64,000 nucleotides of DNA from CAVURS01 sp963834425 (GCA_963834425.1 CAWIBR010000005.1:1-64000); one strand, 5' to 3'. Positions 50,669 to 59,183 are shown, numbered from the stretch's first letter. Translations and numbers: made by a program. Notes: generated by a model from the sequence alone, not told the origin.

Positions 50669-51046
50669 CTACTCGACTGCCTGGACAAGGAGTGCCGTGC
50701 CTGCCCGATCGCGGTAGGTCATCGTGAGCGCCGCGATGTCGGCCACCCACTTCTCGACCCCGCTGGCGGCCAGACCGGCCGACATCTCGACGTACGAGGT
50801 CTCCTTGTCTTTGTGACGCCGAAGGTGCTCGAGGAAGGCCGTCCGATCACTGACGTCGGAGACCGCGAGCACCTCATGGTGCGCGGGCGAGCTCACTGAG
50901 CGGCCGTCGGCAGCGAAGAACTCGGAGTGTCCGTCAGTCAGGAACGACTCGAACCGGACGACCCCGATCGCACCCAGACTCCGGAAGTAGTCACCCAGGG
51001 TCTCGGCCCGTCCCAGCCGAGCGTGAATGTCGTCGATCTGCGCCAT
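50669..51046 (-). CDS. DUF1398 family protein
   Basis: The protein has 125 residues. DIHARLGRAETLGDYFRSLG, AIGVVRFESFLTDGHSEFFA, GRSVSSPAHHEVLAVSDVSD and SGVEKWVADIAALTMTYRDR match the DUF1398 pattern (a Y/F-x-x-x-x-x-D-G-H motif, then G-V-E-K-W). The ATG at 51046 starts the domain; the open frame upstream to 51325 overlaps the next gene and is not coding. The role is unknown. Confidence 0.85.
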   Translation of the reverse strand: MAQIDDIHARLGRAETLGDYFRSLGAIGVVRFESFLTDGHSEFFAADGRSVSSPAHHEVLAVSDVSDRTAFLEHLRRHKDKETSYVEMSAGLAASGVEKWVADIAALTMTYRDRAGTALLVQAVE

Positions 51047-51120
51047 GGTGAACACGTGGCTCAGCCTGGCACTGACCACAGGGACGAGACGAGCGGAAGG
51101 GGTCTCAGTCGCGATAGACC

Positions 51121-51672
51121 TCAGCCGCGGTAAAGAGGTGCCGGATCGCCGTACGGGACCTCCCGCACAGCACCCGGGAGTGATCGAATCAGAGCTCCGG
51201 ACGCCTCCCGCGAACAGCCCACGCTGAACTCGATCTCCTCGTCGACCTCGCACGCCAGGCACCAGGCCTGATCCGCCGGCCACACCAGGTGCGGTTCCTG
51301 ATAGCCCTGGGCCGAGCCGTACCACGCCAGTGCCGGCGCGTCTCGGAGCACTCGGACCGGTCCGGTGAACAGCAACATCTCCCGATGAGGGATCGGGATC
51401 CGTGGAGCCTCGGGAGATGGATCGCCACCCCAGCCCTCCCAGATCGCGGCGTAGGCGACGTCCGGCGTCGTCGTGTGGCCAGCGAGAGTCGCGAGAGCGT
51501 GACGAAGGGCTGGGTCTTCTCCGTCGAGAGCATTCGGATCATCGACGAAGGCGATCCGCAGGTAGGCCTCGAACCCCGGTGGCCCGTAACGAACCAGGTC
51601 CCACCAATCAATTTCCGGCCGAAGGAGCCAACGGGCCGCCTCCAGGTCGGCAGCAGGTCGCAGCTCCGTCAT
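51121..51672 (-). CDS. hypothetical protein
   Basis: The protein has 183 residues, is soluble and not of a family I can name. It has LEAARWLLRPEIDWWDLVRY, FEAYLRIAFVDDPNALDGED, VAYAAIWEGWGGDPSPEAPR, then REMLLFTGPVRVLRDAPALA and HLVWPADQAWCLACEVDEEI. The ATG at 51672 has TGAGG upstream and is next to the divergent flavin-type oxidoreductase gene. Confidence 0.75.
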   Translation of the reverse strand: MTELRPAADLEAARWLLRPEIDWWDLVRYGPPGFEAYLRIAFVDDPNALDGEDPALRHALATLAGHTTTPDVAYAAIWEGWGGDPSPEAPRIPIPHREMLLFTGPVRVLRDAPALAWYGSAQGYQEPHLVWPADQAWCLACEVDEEIEFSVGCSREASGALIRSLPGAVREVPYGDPAPLYRG

Positions 51673-51691
51673 GACCTCAGTCTGGCGGCGG

Positions 51692-51697
51692 TAGGGT
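51692..51697 (+). promoter_or_regulatory. -10 element TAGGGT, leaderless
   Basis: TAGGGT ends 6 bases before ATG 51704 with no ribosome site. Confidence 0.45.
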
Positions 51698-51703
51698 CCA
51701 AAC

Positions 51704-52132
51704 ATGCGGACCGGTCTACGGATCGAGGACCTCGACGGCTTCCTGGACGAGCCGCACGTGGCCGTGTTGGCCACCCTGAGGGCTGACGGCAGCGTCTTGC
51801 TCTCGCCCATCTGGTACGAGTGGATGGACGGCGGATTCAACCTCTGGGTCGAGGAGTCGGATGCCAAAGCCGTTCATCTTCGCCGCGGTCCCCGGGCGAC
51901 GATCGTGGTGCCCGAGTCGGTTACTCCTCTGCGAGGCGTCGAGCTCAGGGGCACGGCGAAGTTCGTCGACCAGGACGTGACGAGCATCGCCCGTCGCATC
52001 GTCGGGCGCTATCTCAGTGACGCGCAGGCGGCTGAAGACACGGCAGCACTTCAGGGGTCCGACGTGATCATCAGGCTCGAGCCTGGACACCTGCGCATCT
52101 GGGACTTCGCCGACGAGTATGCCAACGATTGA
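51704..52132 (+). CDS. pyridoxamine 5'-phosphate oxidase-like (F420/FMN split-barrel) protein
   Basis: The protein has 142 residues. LDGFLDEPHVAVLATLRADG, SVLLSPIWYEWMDGGFNLWV, AVHLRRGPRATIVVPESVTP and GVELRGTAKFVD follow the split-barrel flavin-binding fold. Short actinobacterial members of this kind use F420 or FMN to reduce small molecules. The cofactor is not provable here. The gene is convergent with the E1 beta gene. Confidence 0.88.
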   Translation: MRTGLRIEDLDGFLDEPHVAVLATLRADGSVLLSPIWYEWMDGGFNLWVEESDAKAVHLRRGPRATIVVPESVTPLRGVELRGTAKFVDQDVTSIARRIVGRYLSDAQAAEDTAALQGSDVIIRLEPGHLRIWDFADEYAND

Positions 52133-52152
52133 CGAGCCGGTCAGGCCCGACG

Positions 52153-53127
52153 TCAGACGCGCTGCATCAGGGAGTGGACGGCCCTCTCGACAGCGGCGCT
52201 GTCGGGGACGAAGGGCTCCAGCAGCACGGGGCTCTGCGGCGCGGGGGAGTGCGGCGTGTGCACCCGCAGGATCGGGCCGTCGAGGTAGTCGAAGGCCGCC
52301 TCCTGCAGCGATGCCGCGATCTCGGCGCTCACCCCGCCATAGCCGGCACTCTCGTCGACCATCACGCCCCGGCCGGTCTTGCGCAAGGACGCCGTCACGG
52401 TGTCCAGGTCGAGCGGATAGAGCGTGCGCAGGTCGATCACGTCGGCCGAAATCCCCTCGGCCGCAAGGCGATCGGCCGCCGTCTGGCAGGTGCGCACGTG
52501 CACGCCGTAGGTCACCAGCGTGACGTCGCCGCCCTCGCGCAGCACGTTGGCCAGCCCGAACGGCGTGTAGTCGTCGGGGCCGCCGACCTCACCGCGCACG
52601 CCGGTCAACGACTTGTGCATCAGGAAGAGCACCGGGTCATCCAGGGTCAGCGCAGTCTTGATCAGGCCCTTGGCATCGGCCGGCGTGGCCGGTACGGCGA
52701 CGTTGAGGCCGGGCAGCTCGGCGAACCAGGACTCGATCACGTTGTTGTGCTGAGCCCCGCCGTAGGCGATGCCGTTGGTGGCGCGGACAACCATCGGCAC
52801 GGGCACGCCGAACATGTAGTTGATCTTGGCCGCCTGGTTGCACAGCTCGTCCATCGCGCCGAACGCGAAGTCCTGGAAGTTCAGGTCGACGATCGGCCGC
52901 ATCCCGCCGATGGCCGACCCCACACCAGCGGCGACCATCGCGGCTTCCGAGATCGGTACGTCGCGGATCCGCTCGGTGCCGAACGTCTCGCCGAGCCCGA
53001 GCACCTGGGCGAAGTGACCGCCGCGGTGCAGGATGTCCGTGCCCATCACGAAGATCTTCTCGTTCTTGGCCATCTCCTCGGACAGGCCGGCGCGATAGGC
53101 CTGGCTGTAGGTCTGGGGCGCGCTCAT
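52153..53127 (-). CDS. 2-oxoacid dehydrogenase E1 component, beta subunit
   Basis: The protein has 324 residues. YSQAYRAGLSEEMAKNEKIF, VPISEAAMVAAGVGSAIGGM, FGVPVPMVVRATNGIAYGGA with HNNVIESWFAELPGLNV, and ISADVIDLRTLYPLDLDTV are the TPP-dependent E1 beta pattern. The complex decarboxylates a 2-oxo acid (pyruvate, branched-chain acids, or acetoin in the AcoB type) and passes the acyl group to E2. ATG 53127 overlaps the alpha-subunit stop. In sequence it is like the acetoin / pyruvate type. Confidence 0.92.
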   Translation of the reverse strand: MSAPQTYSQAYRAGLSEEMAKNEKIFVMGTDILHRGGHFAQVLGLGETFGTERIRDVPISEAAMVAAGVGSAIGGMRPIVDLNFQDFAFGAMDELCNQAAKINYMFGVPVPMVVRATNGIAYGGAQHNNVIESWFAELPGLNVAVPATPADAKGLIKTALTLDDPVLFLMHKSLTGVRGEVGGPDDYTPFGLANVLREGGDVTLVTYGVHVRTCQTAADRLAAEGISADVIDLRTLYPLDLDTVTASLRKTGRGVMVDESAGYGGVSAEIAASLQEAAFDYLDGPILRVHTPHSPAPQSPVLLEPFVPDSAAVERAVHSLMQRV

Positions 53128-54179
53128 CGCTGGGCTCCGATCCGGCCGGCCGGTGGCCAGGCTCGGTCGACGGTGGCCGGGTCGGGCCAGGGGGACTCTT
53201 CGGCGTAGGAGATGGCGTCCTCGACGACTTCCTTGGCCCGCTGCTCGGCGGCGGCATACGCCTCGTCGTCCAGCGCACCATTGTCGATCAGCAACCGTCG
53301 CAGCCGCTCGATCGGGTCGCGCGTGCTGCGCCAGTCGTTGACCTCGGTCTGCTCGCGGTAGTTCTGGTTGTCGCCGACGTTATGACCCTCGTAGCGGTAG
53401 GTCTGGGCCTCGATGAACGTCGGGCCGTCGCCGGCGAGCGCCCGCTCCCGGGCCTCGCGGGCGGCCGCGTTGACGGCGACGATGTCCTGCCCGTCGACCG
53501 TGATTGCCGGGAGCCCGAAGCCGGACGCCCGCTGCGCGACCGAGTCCGCGGCCATCGCCTGCGAGATGTGTGTCTCCACGGCGTACAGGTTGTTTTCGCA
53601 GATCGCGATGAGGGGCAGTTTCCACAGCGAGGCCAGGTTGATGAACTCCCAGGTGCGGCCGGTGTTGGCGCCGCCGTCGCCGAAGTAGCCGACCGCGACC
53701 CGGCGCTCGCCCTGCATCTTCATGCCGAGGGCCGAGCCCATGGCCAGACCCAGCCCGGCACCCACGATTCCGTTGGAGCCGAGGAAGTTTCGCGACATGT
53801 CGACCAGGTGCATGCTGCCGCCGCGGCCCCCGGTGCAGCCGGTGGCCTTGCCGAACAGCTCGGCCATCACCGACCGGGGCGTCAGGCCCTTGGCGAGCGC
53901 GTGGTGGTGGCTGCGGTGCGTGCCCGAGACCAGGTCGTCCGGCCCCAGCGCGCGGATGCTGCCGACCGCGACGGCCTCCTGGCCCTCGGAGGAGTGGATA
54001 CCGCCCGGAATCTTGTTGGCGAAGGACAGCCGCACCGACTCGTGCTCGAACTGGCGGATGACCAGCATCTGGTCCAGCCACTCGAGCAGATCGCCGGTCG
54101 TCGGAGACCCATCCCCGGCGGTGTTTTCGAAGTCCTCGGAGCCTTCGGAAACGTCGGGTGACGTCACGAGGTCACTCAT
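53124..54179 (-). CDS. 2-oxoacid dehydrogenase E1 component, alpha subunit
   Basis: The protein has 351 residues. MLVIRQFEHESVRLSFANKI, GIHSSEGQEAVAVGSIRALG, THRSHHHALAKGLTPRSVMA, GGRGGSMHLVDMSRNFLGSN and the TPP motif GYFGDGGANTGRTWEFINLA are all in order. The phosphorylation-loop region RYEGHNVGDNQNYREQTEV is like that of acetoin and pyruvate E1 alpha. It is coupled to E1 beta on one side and its start overlaps the E2 stop on the other (ATGA). Confidence 0.93.
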   Translation of the reverse strand: MSDLVTSPDVSEGSEDFENTAGDGSPTTGDLLEWLDQMLVIRQFEHESVRLSFANKIPGGIHSSEGQEAVAVGSIRALGPDDLVSGTHRSHHHALAKGLTPRSVMAELFGKATGCTGGRGGSMHLVDMSRNFLGSNGIVGAGLGLAMGSALGMKMQGERRVAVGYFGDGGANTGRTWEFINLASLWKLPLIAICENNLYAVETHISQAMAADSVAQRASGFGLPAITVDGQDIVAVNAAAREARERALAGDGPTFIEAQTYRYEGHNVGDNQNYREQTEVNDWRSTRDPIERLRRLLIDNGALDDEAYAAAEQRAKEVVEDAISYAEESPWPDPATVDRAWPPAGRIGAQR

Positions 54180-55423
54180 CTCTGCTCTCCCTCTGCCCAG
54201 GCGCGCAGTGCGCCGAGCTCGCGTGCGAAGGCCGACAGGACCAGGGCGGCCTGGTCTCCGTCGAGACTGCGGTGATCGACGTTCAGGGTCGCGATCAACG
54301 TCGTGCGGACGGCGAGCCGTCCCTCGACGACGACCGGACGGGCCGCCACCCGACCTACGGTCAGGAGCATCCGTTGGTTCACCGGGATGATCCCGGTGAA
54401 CGAGTCGACGCCACGAGCGCCGAGGTTCGAGAGCGACCCGACCGGCGTGCTGGTCAAGTCATACGGCGCGAGCTTGCCCTCGCGTCCGCGCCGGACCGCC
54501 GCCGTACGCCGGGTCACCAGGCCCGAGGCGTCCAGCCCCGGCACGGCCTGGACGATCGGCATCATCACGCCTTCGGGAGTGGCCACGGCCAGCCCGACAT
54601 CGCCGTCGGACTCGACCACGTCGGCGATCGCCAGGGCGTAGGCCCGCAGCAGCAGGTCGGTGAAGGTGGCGCCGCCGTCGCGCTGCCGCAGGGCAGCCAG
54701 GCACGAGTCGGCCTCCCCGGCATCGACCTCGCGTTGGACGGCGAAATGGGGGATCTCGCGCCAGGACTGGACCACTCGCTCGGCGATCGCGGCCCGGTAG
54801 CGCCCGGCGCTGCGAGCGGGTGGAGTGGCCAGGGGAGCGGCCGGCCGGGGCGAGGGTACGGCGGGACGCTGCGGCGGCGCGGAAGCGGCCGCTGCCTCAC
54901 GGGCCTGGGTCGGACCACCCTCGGCGGTCACGGCGAAGAACGCCTCGGCCTCCGCCTCGAGCCGAGCCAACCGACGCTTGCGCGGTGACAAGGTATGCGG
55001 CGTCTTGGCCTGTGGCCGATAGAAGCCTGCCTCGGCCGTCTCGCCCTCCGCTGGAGCGGAAGCCGGGACAACAATGACCTGGTCGTCGACCAACTGGTCA
55101 TCGGCGACCGGGCCGGTCGAGTGGTCGGAGCCCGCTTCGTCCGAGGGGCGCCCCGGCTCGGCGGCGGCCTGAGCGGCCTCGGTCTCGCCGGGCTCAAGGA
55201 TCCGCACGACGGGAGCGCCGATGGCGACCGCGTCGCCCTCACCCACCAGGTGGGCGCCGAGGACGCCGTCGGCCGGGCTCTCCAGGTCGACGTTGGACTT
55301 GTCGGTCTCGATCTCGGCGATCACGTCACCGGCGGCGACGGTGTCTCCCGGCTGTTTGTGCCACTGCGTGAGCACGGCCTCGGTCATCGCCATGCCGAGG
55401 GCGGGAATGTTCACGTCGTGCAC
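54176..55423 (-). CDS. 2-oxoacid dehydrogenase E2 component (dihydrolipoyl acyltransferase)
   Basis: The protein has 415 residues. Residues 1-78 are one lipoyl domain with Lys42 in EIETDKSNVDLESP. A long linker follows. LSPRKRRLARLEAEAEAFF looks like the first helix of an E3/E1-binding domain, but the usual GTGPxGRI part is absent. The catalytic domain runs from about residue 205 (RYRAAIAERVVQSWREIPHF) to NVDHRSLDGDQAALVL, with the His and Asp. GTG 55423 has GAGG at 6 bases; the TTG one codon before is less likely. It is the first gene of the E2-E1alpha-E1beta operon. No E3 gene follows, so a shared lipoamide dehydrogenase is presumed. Confidence 0.9.
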   Translation of the reverse strand: MHDVNIPALGMAMTEAVLTQWHKQPGDTVAAGDVIAEIETDKSNVDLESPADGVLGAHLVGEGDAVAIGAPVVRILEPGETEAAQAAAEPGRPSDEAGSDHSTGPVADDQLVDDQVIVVPASAPAEGETAEAGFYRPQAKTPHTLSPRKRRLARLEAEAEAFFAVTAEGGPTQAREAAAASAPPQRPAVPSPRPAAPLATPPARSAGRYRAAIAERVVQSWREIPHFAVQREVDAGEADSCLAALRQRDGGATFTDLLLRAYALAIADVVESDGDVGLAVATPEGVMMPIVQAVPGLDASGLVTRRTAAVRRGREGKLAPYDLTSTPVGSLSNLGARGVDSFTGIIPVNQRMLLTVGRVAARPVVVEGRLAVRTTLIATLNVDHRSLDGDQAALVLSAFARELGALRAWAEGEQR

Positions 55424-55459
55424 CAAGAACCTCGCGATCTCGAGGCCGACACCGAGTAT

Positions 55460-55472
55460 TGTTCGTATAACA
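55460..55472. promoter_or_regulatory. GntR-type operator TGTT-N5-AACA
   Basis: TGTTCGTATAACA lies in an AT-rich stretch between the divergent E2 and GntR genes. The form suits a GntR/FCD dimer, probably the protein encoded at 55579. Confidence 0.55.
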
Positions 55473-55578
55473 TATTCCAGACATCATCCGCGTGGCAAGG
55501 TGCTGAATCCGAATCGAATATTGAGATTCCATCGTGCGCTAGGCTCCGGTTCGCTTCACGTGGAGCCAAGGGGCAAGG

Positions 55579-56359
55579 GTGCGACGAAGCGCCGAGAACT
55601 CCGGGGGCGCCGGGGGGTCTCCCGTCGCGAAAGCGCAGGCGAAGGGTCGTGATCGCATCAACACCGAGGCCGTCAACCTTTCGGTGTCGACGTACAAGCG
55701 CGCCGCCTATCTGGCCATCCGCGATCTCATCGTCGAGCTGGAGATACCGCCCGGGCACGCGTCTGGTCGAGAACGACCTGGCCGCCCGGCTGAACGTGTC
55801 CAAGACGCCGATCCGGGAGGCCATCGGGCTGCTCGAGGCGGACGGCTTGATCGACATCGCGCCGTACCGCGGGGCCACGGTCCGCTGGCTCTCGCTCGAT
55901 GAGATGGAGGAGCAGCGCTTCCTGATCGACGCGATCGAGCTGCCCGCCTTCCCGCTCGTGATCGAGCGGATCGACAAGCAGACCCTCGCCGACCTGTCCA
56001 AGGTGGTCCGCCAGATGAAGCGGGCCCGGGCCAAGAACGACGGGCCGACCTTCCGCCGGCTGACCTCCGCGACCCACGCGACCCTCTTCCGCCCGGTCGG
56101 TTACCCGCGGCTGGACCGCTTCATCACGATCCTGATCGGGCCGGTCGGCCTGCGCTACGACCGGGTCTTCGTCGACAACTTCCCGGACACCTTCGACCTG
56201 ATGCTGGAGCTCGCCGTCGGCCGGTTCGAGCACATCCGCGAGGGCGACGCCGAGGGCGCGGCCGAGCATGTGCGCAAGTACCGCAACACGATCGGCAAGC
56301 TCAACCGGTCTCGGCTCGACCACGAGCTGGTCGCGCCGTACTTCCAGCCGCCCGAGTAA
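55579..56359 (+). CDS. GntR-family (FCD type) regulator, one frame break
   Basis: The first frame gives VSTYKRAAYLAIRDLIVELE and IPPG, the first helix of a GntR winged helix. Near 55755 the frame changes and RLVENDLAARLNVSKTPIRE, AIGLLEADGLIDIAPYRGAT and VRWLSLDEMEEQRFLIDAIE continue. Then comes the FCD sensor domain with FRRLTSATHATLFRPVGYPR and EHIREGDAEGAAEHVRKYRN (His and Asp metal residues). One surplus base in CCGCCCGGGC accounts for it. Read through, it has about 259 residues from GTG 55579. It is divergent from the 2-oxoacid dehydrogenase operon, its likely target. Confidence 0.83.
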
Positions 56360-56369
56360 CTCGGGCGGC
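56347..56369. terminator. hairpin with the GntR stop codon in its loop
   Basis: GCCGCCCGAG-TAA-CTCGGGCGGC is a perfect 10-bp stem whose 3-base loop is the TAA stop of the GntR gene. It lies between convergent genes (GntR and the dehydrogenase-aldolase fusion) and may stop transcription from both. Confidence 0.6.
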
Positions 56370-56413
56370 TCGGGCAGCTCCAGCTGTGCGGGGCTGGTCA
56401 TGCTCGGACGGCC

Positions 56414-58219
56414 CTAGCCCTCGTCCGTGGCCAACAGCTTGCGCGTCTCGGCGTCCAGCTGTTCGAAGCGTTGCCACAGATAGGCATCGGTGCCGCTGAG
56501 CTGCACCCACTGGACGCCGAGCCGGATCATCGCGGCCGCGATCTCCGCCGAACCGACACCCACGCCGACGCTCAGCCCGTTGGCCCGGGCAGCGGCGACG
56601 ATCCGCTTGATGGCGGCGACCACGTCGGGGTGGTCGTACTGCATGAGCAGGCCCAGCGAGGCCGACAGGTCGGTCGGCCCGACGACGAGCGAGTCCAGCC
56701 CCGGCAGCGCCGCGATCTCCTCGACCGCCTCCAGCGCCTCCACCGTCTCGATCTGCACGGCCAGGAAGACATTGTCCGCCGACGCGGCGACGACGTCGTG
56801 CCCGGAGATCCGGCCGTAGTTGCTCGGGCGCACCGGCCCCATGCCGCGCCGCCCGGTCGGTGCATACCGCACGTCGTCGATGACCGACCGGACCTCCTCG
56901 ACCGTGCGGATCTGGGGCACGATCAGCCCCTCGACCCCGCTATCCAGCGCGGGCTTGATCGAGGCGGTGGTGCCGGCGGGGATCCGCATGAGCAGCGGGA
57001 CGCCCGCAGCCCGAGCGGCCAGCGTGTGGGCCACGACGGACTCGGCTCCGATCAGCGCGTGCTCGGTCTCGAGCCAGATGAAGTCGACCGACGGGGCCAA
57101 GGTCTCGGTGACCCGAGCATCGGAGAAGACGACGCTGGCACCGAGCAGGGTCTCCCCGTTGGCCAGCCGCTCGCGGAACGTGCCGAAGGTGCTCATCGAG
57201 ACTCCGTGGTCGAAGGCGAGGTCTGTGTGTGTGTCGGTGACGGCTCGAGGTCGCGGCTGGTTCACGACCGATCGCGGAGTGCCTCCGGAGAGGGCCACGA
57301 CGACGTTCTCGGCCGCGTCGCGGCGCAGTTGCAGCGCGGACTCGACCGACCAGCTCGACGAGTGCGGCGTGATGATCACGTTGTCCAGCAACAGGATCGG
57401 GTCGTCCGCGGCCGGCGGCTCGGTGACCAGCACGTCGAGGGCCGCACCCTCGATCTCTCCCGACCGCAGCGCGTGCACCAGGGCCTCCTGCTGCACGACC
57501 GGTCCGCGCGAGAGGTTGAGCAGGTACGACGTGGGCCGCATCGCGGCGAGCTCGGCCGGACCGATCAGGCCCCGGGTCGCGTCGTTGAGCGGGCAGTGCA
57601 GCGAGACGTAGTCGGAGCTCACGAGCAGCTCGGCCAGGTCGACCAGCCGGATCGAGGAGGCGGCGTCGACGGTGGCGTAGGGGTCGTGGGCCAGGACCGT
57701 GAGCCCCAGAGCCTGGGCCTTGCGGGCGACTTCCCGTCCGATGGCACCCAGCCCGACGATGCCGAGGGTCTGGCCGGCCAGTCGTCGGGGCGGGGTCACG
57801 GCGGGAGCCGAGGCGCCCCAACGTTTCTCGTGCACATGCCGATCGAGTTGCCGGCTCCGTCGGTTGAGGTCGATCAGGAAACCGATGGTCTGCGTGCTCA
57901 CCTCGTCGATGCAGAAGTCGGGCACGTTGGCGACCGGGATGCCCGCAGCCGCAGCGGCGTCCAGGTCCACCATGTCGACCCCGATGCCGTAGCGCGAGAT
58001 CACCCGGCAACGGTCGAGGGTGGCGATCAGGTCGCGGTCGATACTCGCGAACTGCACCAGCAGGGCGTCCGCGCCAGCAGTGGTCGAGGCCAGGCCCTGG
58101 GCCCTGGACTCCTCGGCGCCGATCAGGTCGATGTCCAGGCCGGATGCCGCGAAGACCTCGGTCTCGATCTCGTGACCCGGCTCGGTGAAGTCGGTCATCA
58201 CGACGCGCCAGGCGGGCAT
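56414..58219 (-). CDS. fusion of D-2-hydroxyacid dehydrogenase and HpcH/HpaI aldolase
   Basis: The protein has 601 residues in one unbroken frame. Residues 1-320 are a D-isomer-specific 2-hydroxyacid dehydrogenase: VISRYGIGVDMVDLDAAAAA, TLGIVGLGAIGREVARKAQA as the NAD motif, LNLSRGPVVQQEALVHAL with the Arg, VTEPPAADDPILLLDNV with the Glu, and ITPHSSSWS with the His. Residues 340-601 are a class II HpcH/HpaI-type aldolase: FIWLETEHALIGAESVVAHT, MRIPAGTTASIKPALDSGVE, and IETVEALEAVEEIAALPGLD followed by VVGPTDLSASLG. GGAG lies 6 bases before an internal ATG at 57195, where the aldolase would begin, so it may also be made alone. The aldolase would split a 2-keto-3-deoxy acid into pyruvate and an aldehyde. 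Confidence 0.88.
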   Translation of the reverse strand: MPAWRVVMTDFTEPGHEIETEVFAASGLDIDLIGAEESRAQGLASTTAGADALLVQFASIDRDLIATLDRCRVISRYGIGVDMVDLDAAAAAGIPVANVPDFCIDEVSTQTIGFLIDLNRRSRQLDRHVHEKRWGASAPAVTPPRRLAGQTLGIVGLGAIGREVARKAQALGLTVLAHDPYATVDAASSIRLVDLAELLVSSDYVSLHCPLNDATRGLIGPAELAAMRPTSYLLNLSRGPVVQQEALVHALRSGEIEGAALDVLVTEPPAADDPILLLDNVIITPHSSSWSVESALQLRRDAAENVVVALSGGTPRSVVNQPRPRAVTDTHTDLAFDHGVSMSTFGTFRERLANGETLLGASVVFSDARVTETLAPSVDFIWLETEHALIGAESVVAHTLAARAAGVPLLMRIPAGTTASIKPALDSGVEGLIVPQIRTVEEVRSVIDDVRYAPTGRRGMGPVRPSNYGRISGHDVVAASADNVFLAVQIETVEALEAVEEIAALPGLDSLVVGPTDLSASLGLLMQYDHPDVVAAIKRIVAAARANGLSVGVGVGSAEIAAAMIRLGVQWVQLSGTDAYLWQRFEQLDAETRKLLATDEG

Positions 58220-58359
58220 CACGAACCTCCAACGGTGGCAACGCGGAACGGGGACGTGCGGCCCGGCGTACGGCGGGCGGAGGGCAACCTGCGGGATCGT
58301 TGACAGCGTCCCGACTGGCTCGCAGGATAGTACATCATATTCAACTCCGGGAGGCCCTC

Positions 58360-59172
58360 GTGTCCGACGTTCCTGCCCTCTTCGACCTGTCCGGCCGAGT
58401 GGCCGTCGTGACCGGTGGCGGTGGTGCGCTCGGCCGCGTGGCGGCCGCTGGCCTGGCCACCGCCGGTGCCTCCGTCGTGGTCGTCGACGTGCGACCAGAA
58501 CCCGCGGAGAGCGCCGCTGCGGAGATCGAAGCCGCGGGTGGTGTGGCCTTCGGCCTGGGCGCCGACCTGGCCCAGGAGGCCGAGGTGGACCGAGTCTTCG
58601 CGCAGGTGGACGAGCGCTTCGGCCGGGTCGACATCCTGGTCAACGCGATCTCTTCGCCAGTGGATCGCTTTGCGCCAGAGGAGTTTCCGGCCGGACTGTG
58701 GGACTACATGATGTCGGCCAACCTGACGAGCTTCTTCCTCACCTCGAAGGCGGCGGCCACCCGGATGATCGCCGCGTCGCGTGGCGGCAGCATCATCAAC
58801 TTCAGCTCGATCGCCGGCGTCACGGCGCTCGGCCGCGGCAACCTGGCCTACAGCGTGGCCAAGGGCGGCGTGGTCGAGCTCACTCGGGAGACGGCCTACG
58901 CCTGGGCCCCGCACAACATCCGGGTCAACTCGATCCTGCCGTGCCAGTTCCGCAATGCCTGGTGGGACGGCAACCTCAAGGACGAGGCCCGGCGGCCACT
59001 CGTCGAGCGCGTCCTGACCGCGATCCCGCTCGGCCGCCTGGGCGAGCCCGAGGAGATCGTCGGGCCGGTGCTCTTCCTGGCCTCCGACGCGTCCTCGATG
59101 GTCACCGGGATCCAGCTGCCCGTCGATGGCGGCAACCTCACGATGAACGCGGGCGCCAGCATCGACTGGTGA
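58360..59172 (+). CDS. SDR-family oxidoreductase
   Basis: The protein has 270 residues. The NAD motif is VVTGGGGALGRVAAAGLATA, followed by VDILVNAISSPVDRF, INFSSIAGVTALG with the Ser, YSVAKGGVVELTRETAYAWA with Tyr and Lys, and NSILPCQFRNAWW. The C-terminus has LPVDGGNLTMNAG. GTG 58360 has GGGAGG 5 bases upstream. It is divergent from the dehydrogenase-aldolase fusion, with ATAGTACATCATATTC in between as a possible control site. It is probably a sugar or sugar-acid dehydrogenase in the same pathway (like gluconate 5-dehydrogenases). Confidence 0.9.
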   Translation: MSDVPALFDLSGRVAVVTGGGGALGRVAAAGLATAGASVVVVDVRPEPAESAAAEIEAAGGVAFGLGADLAQEAEVDRVFAQVDERFGRVDILVNAISSPVDRFAPEEFPAGLWDYMMSANLTSFFLTSKAAATRMIAASRGGSIINFSSIAGVTALGRGNLAYSVAKGGVVELTRETAYAWAPHNIRVNSILPCQFRNAWWDGNLKDEARRPLVERVLTAIPLGRLGEPEEIVGPVLFLASDASSMVTGIQLPVDGGNLTMNAGASIDW

Positions 59173-59183
59173 GATAGGAAGCG

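Noticed and set aside
56471..58303. A 610-codon open frame on the plus strand
   Set aside because: It is antisense to the dehydrogenase-aldolase fusion and without domain signals.
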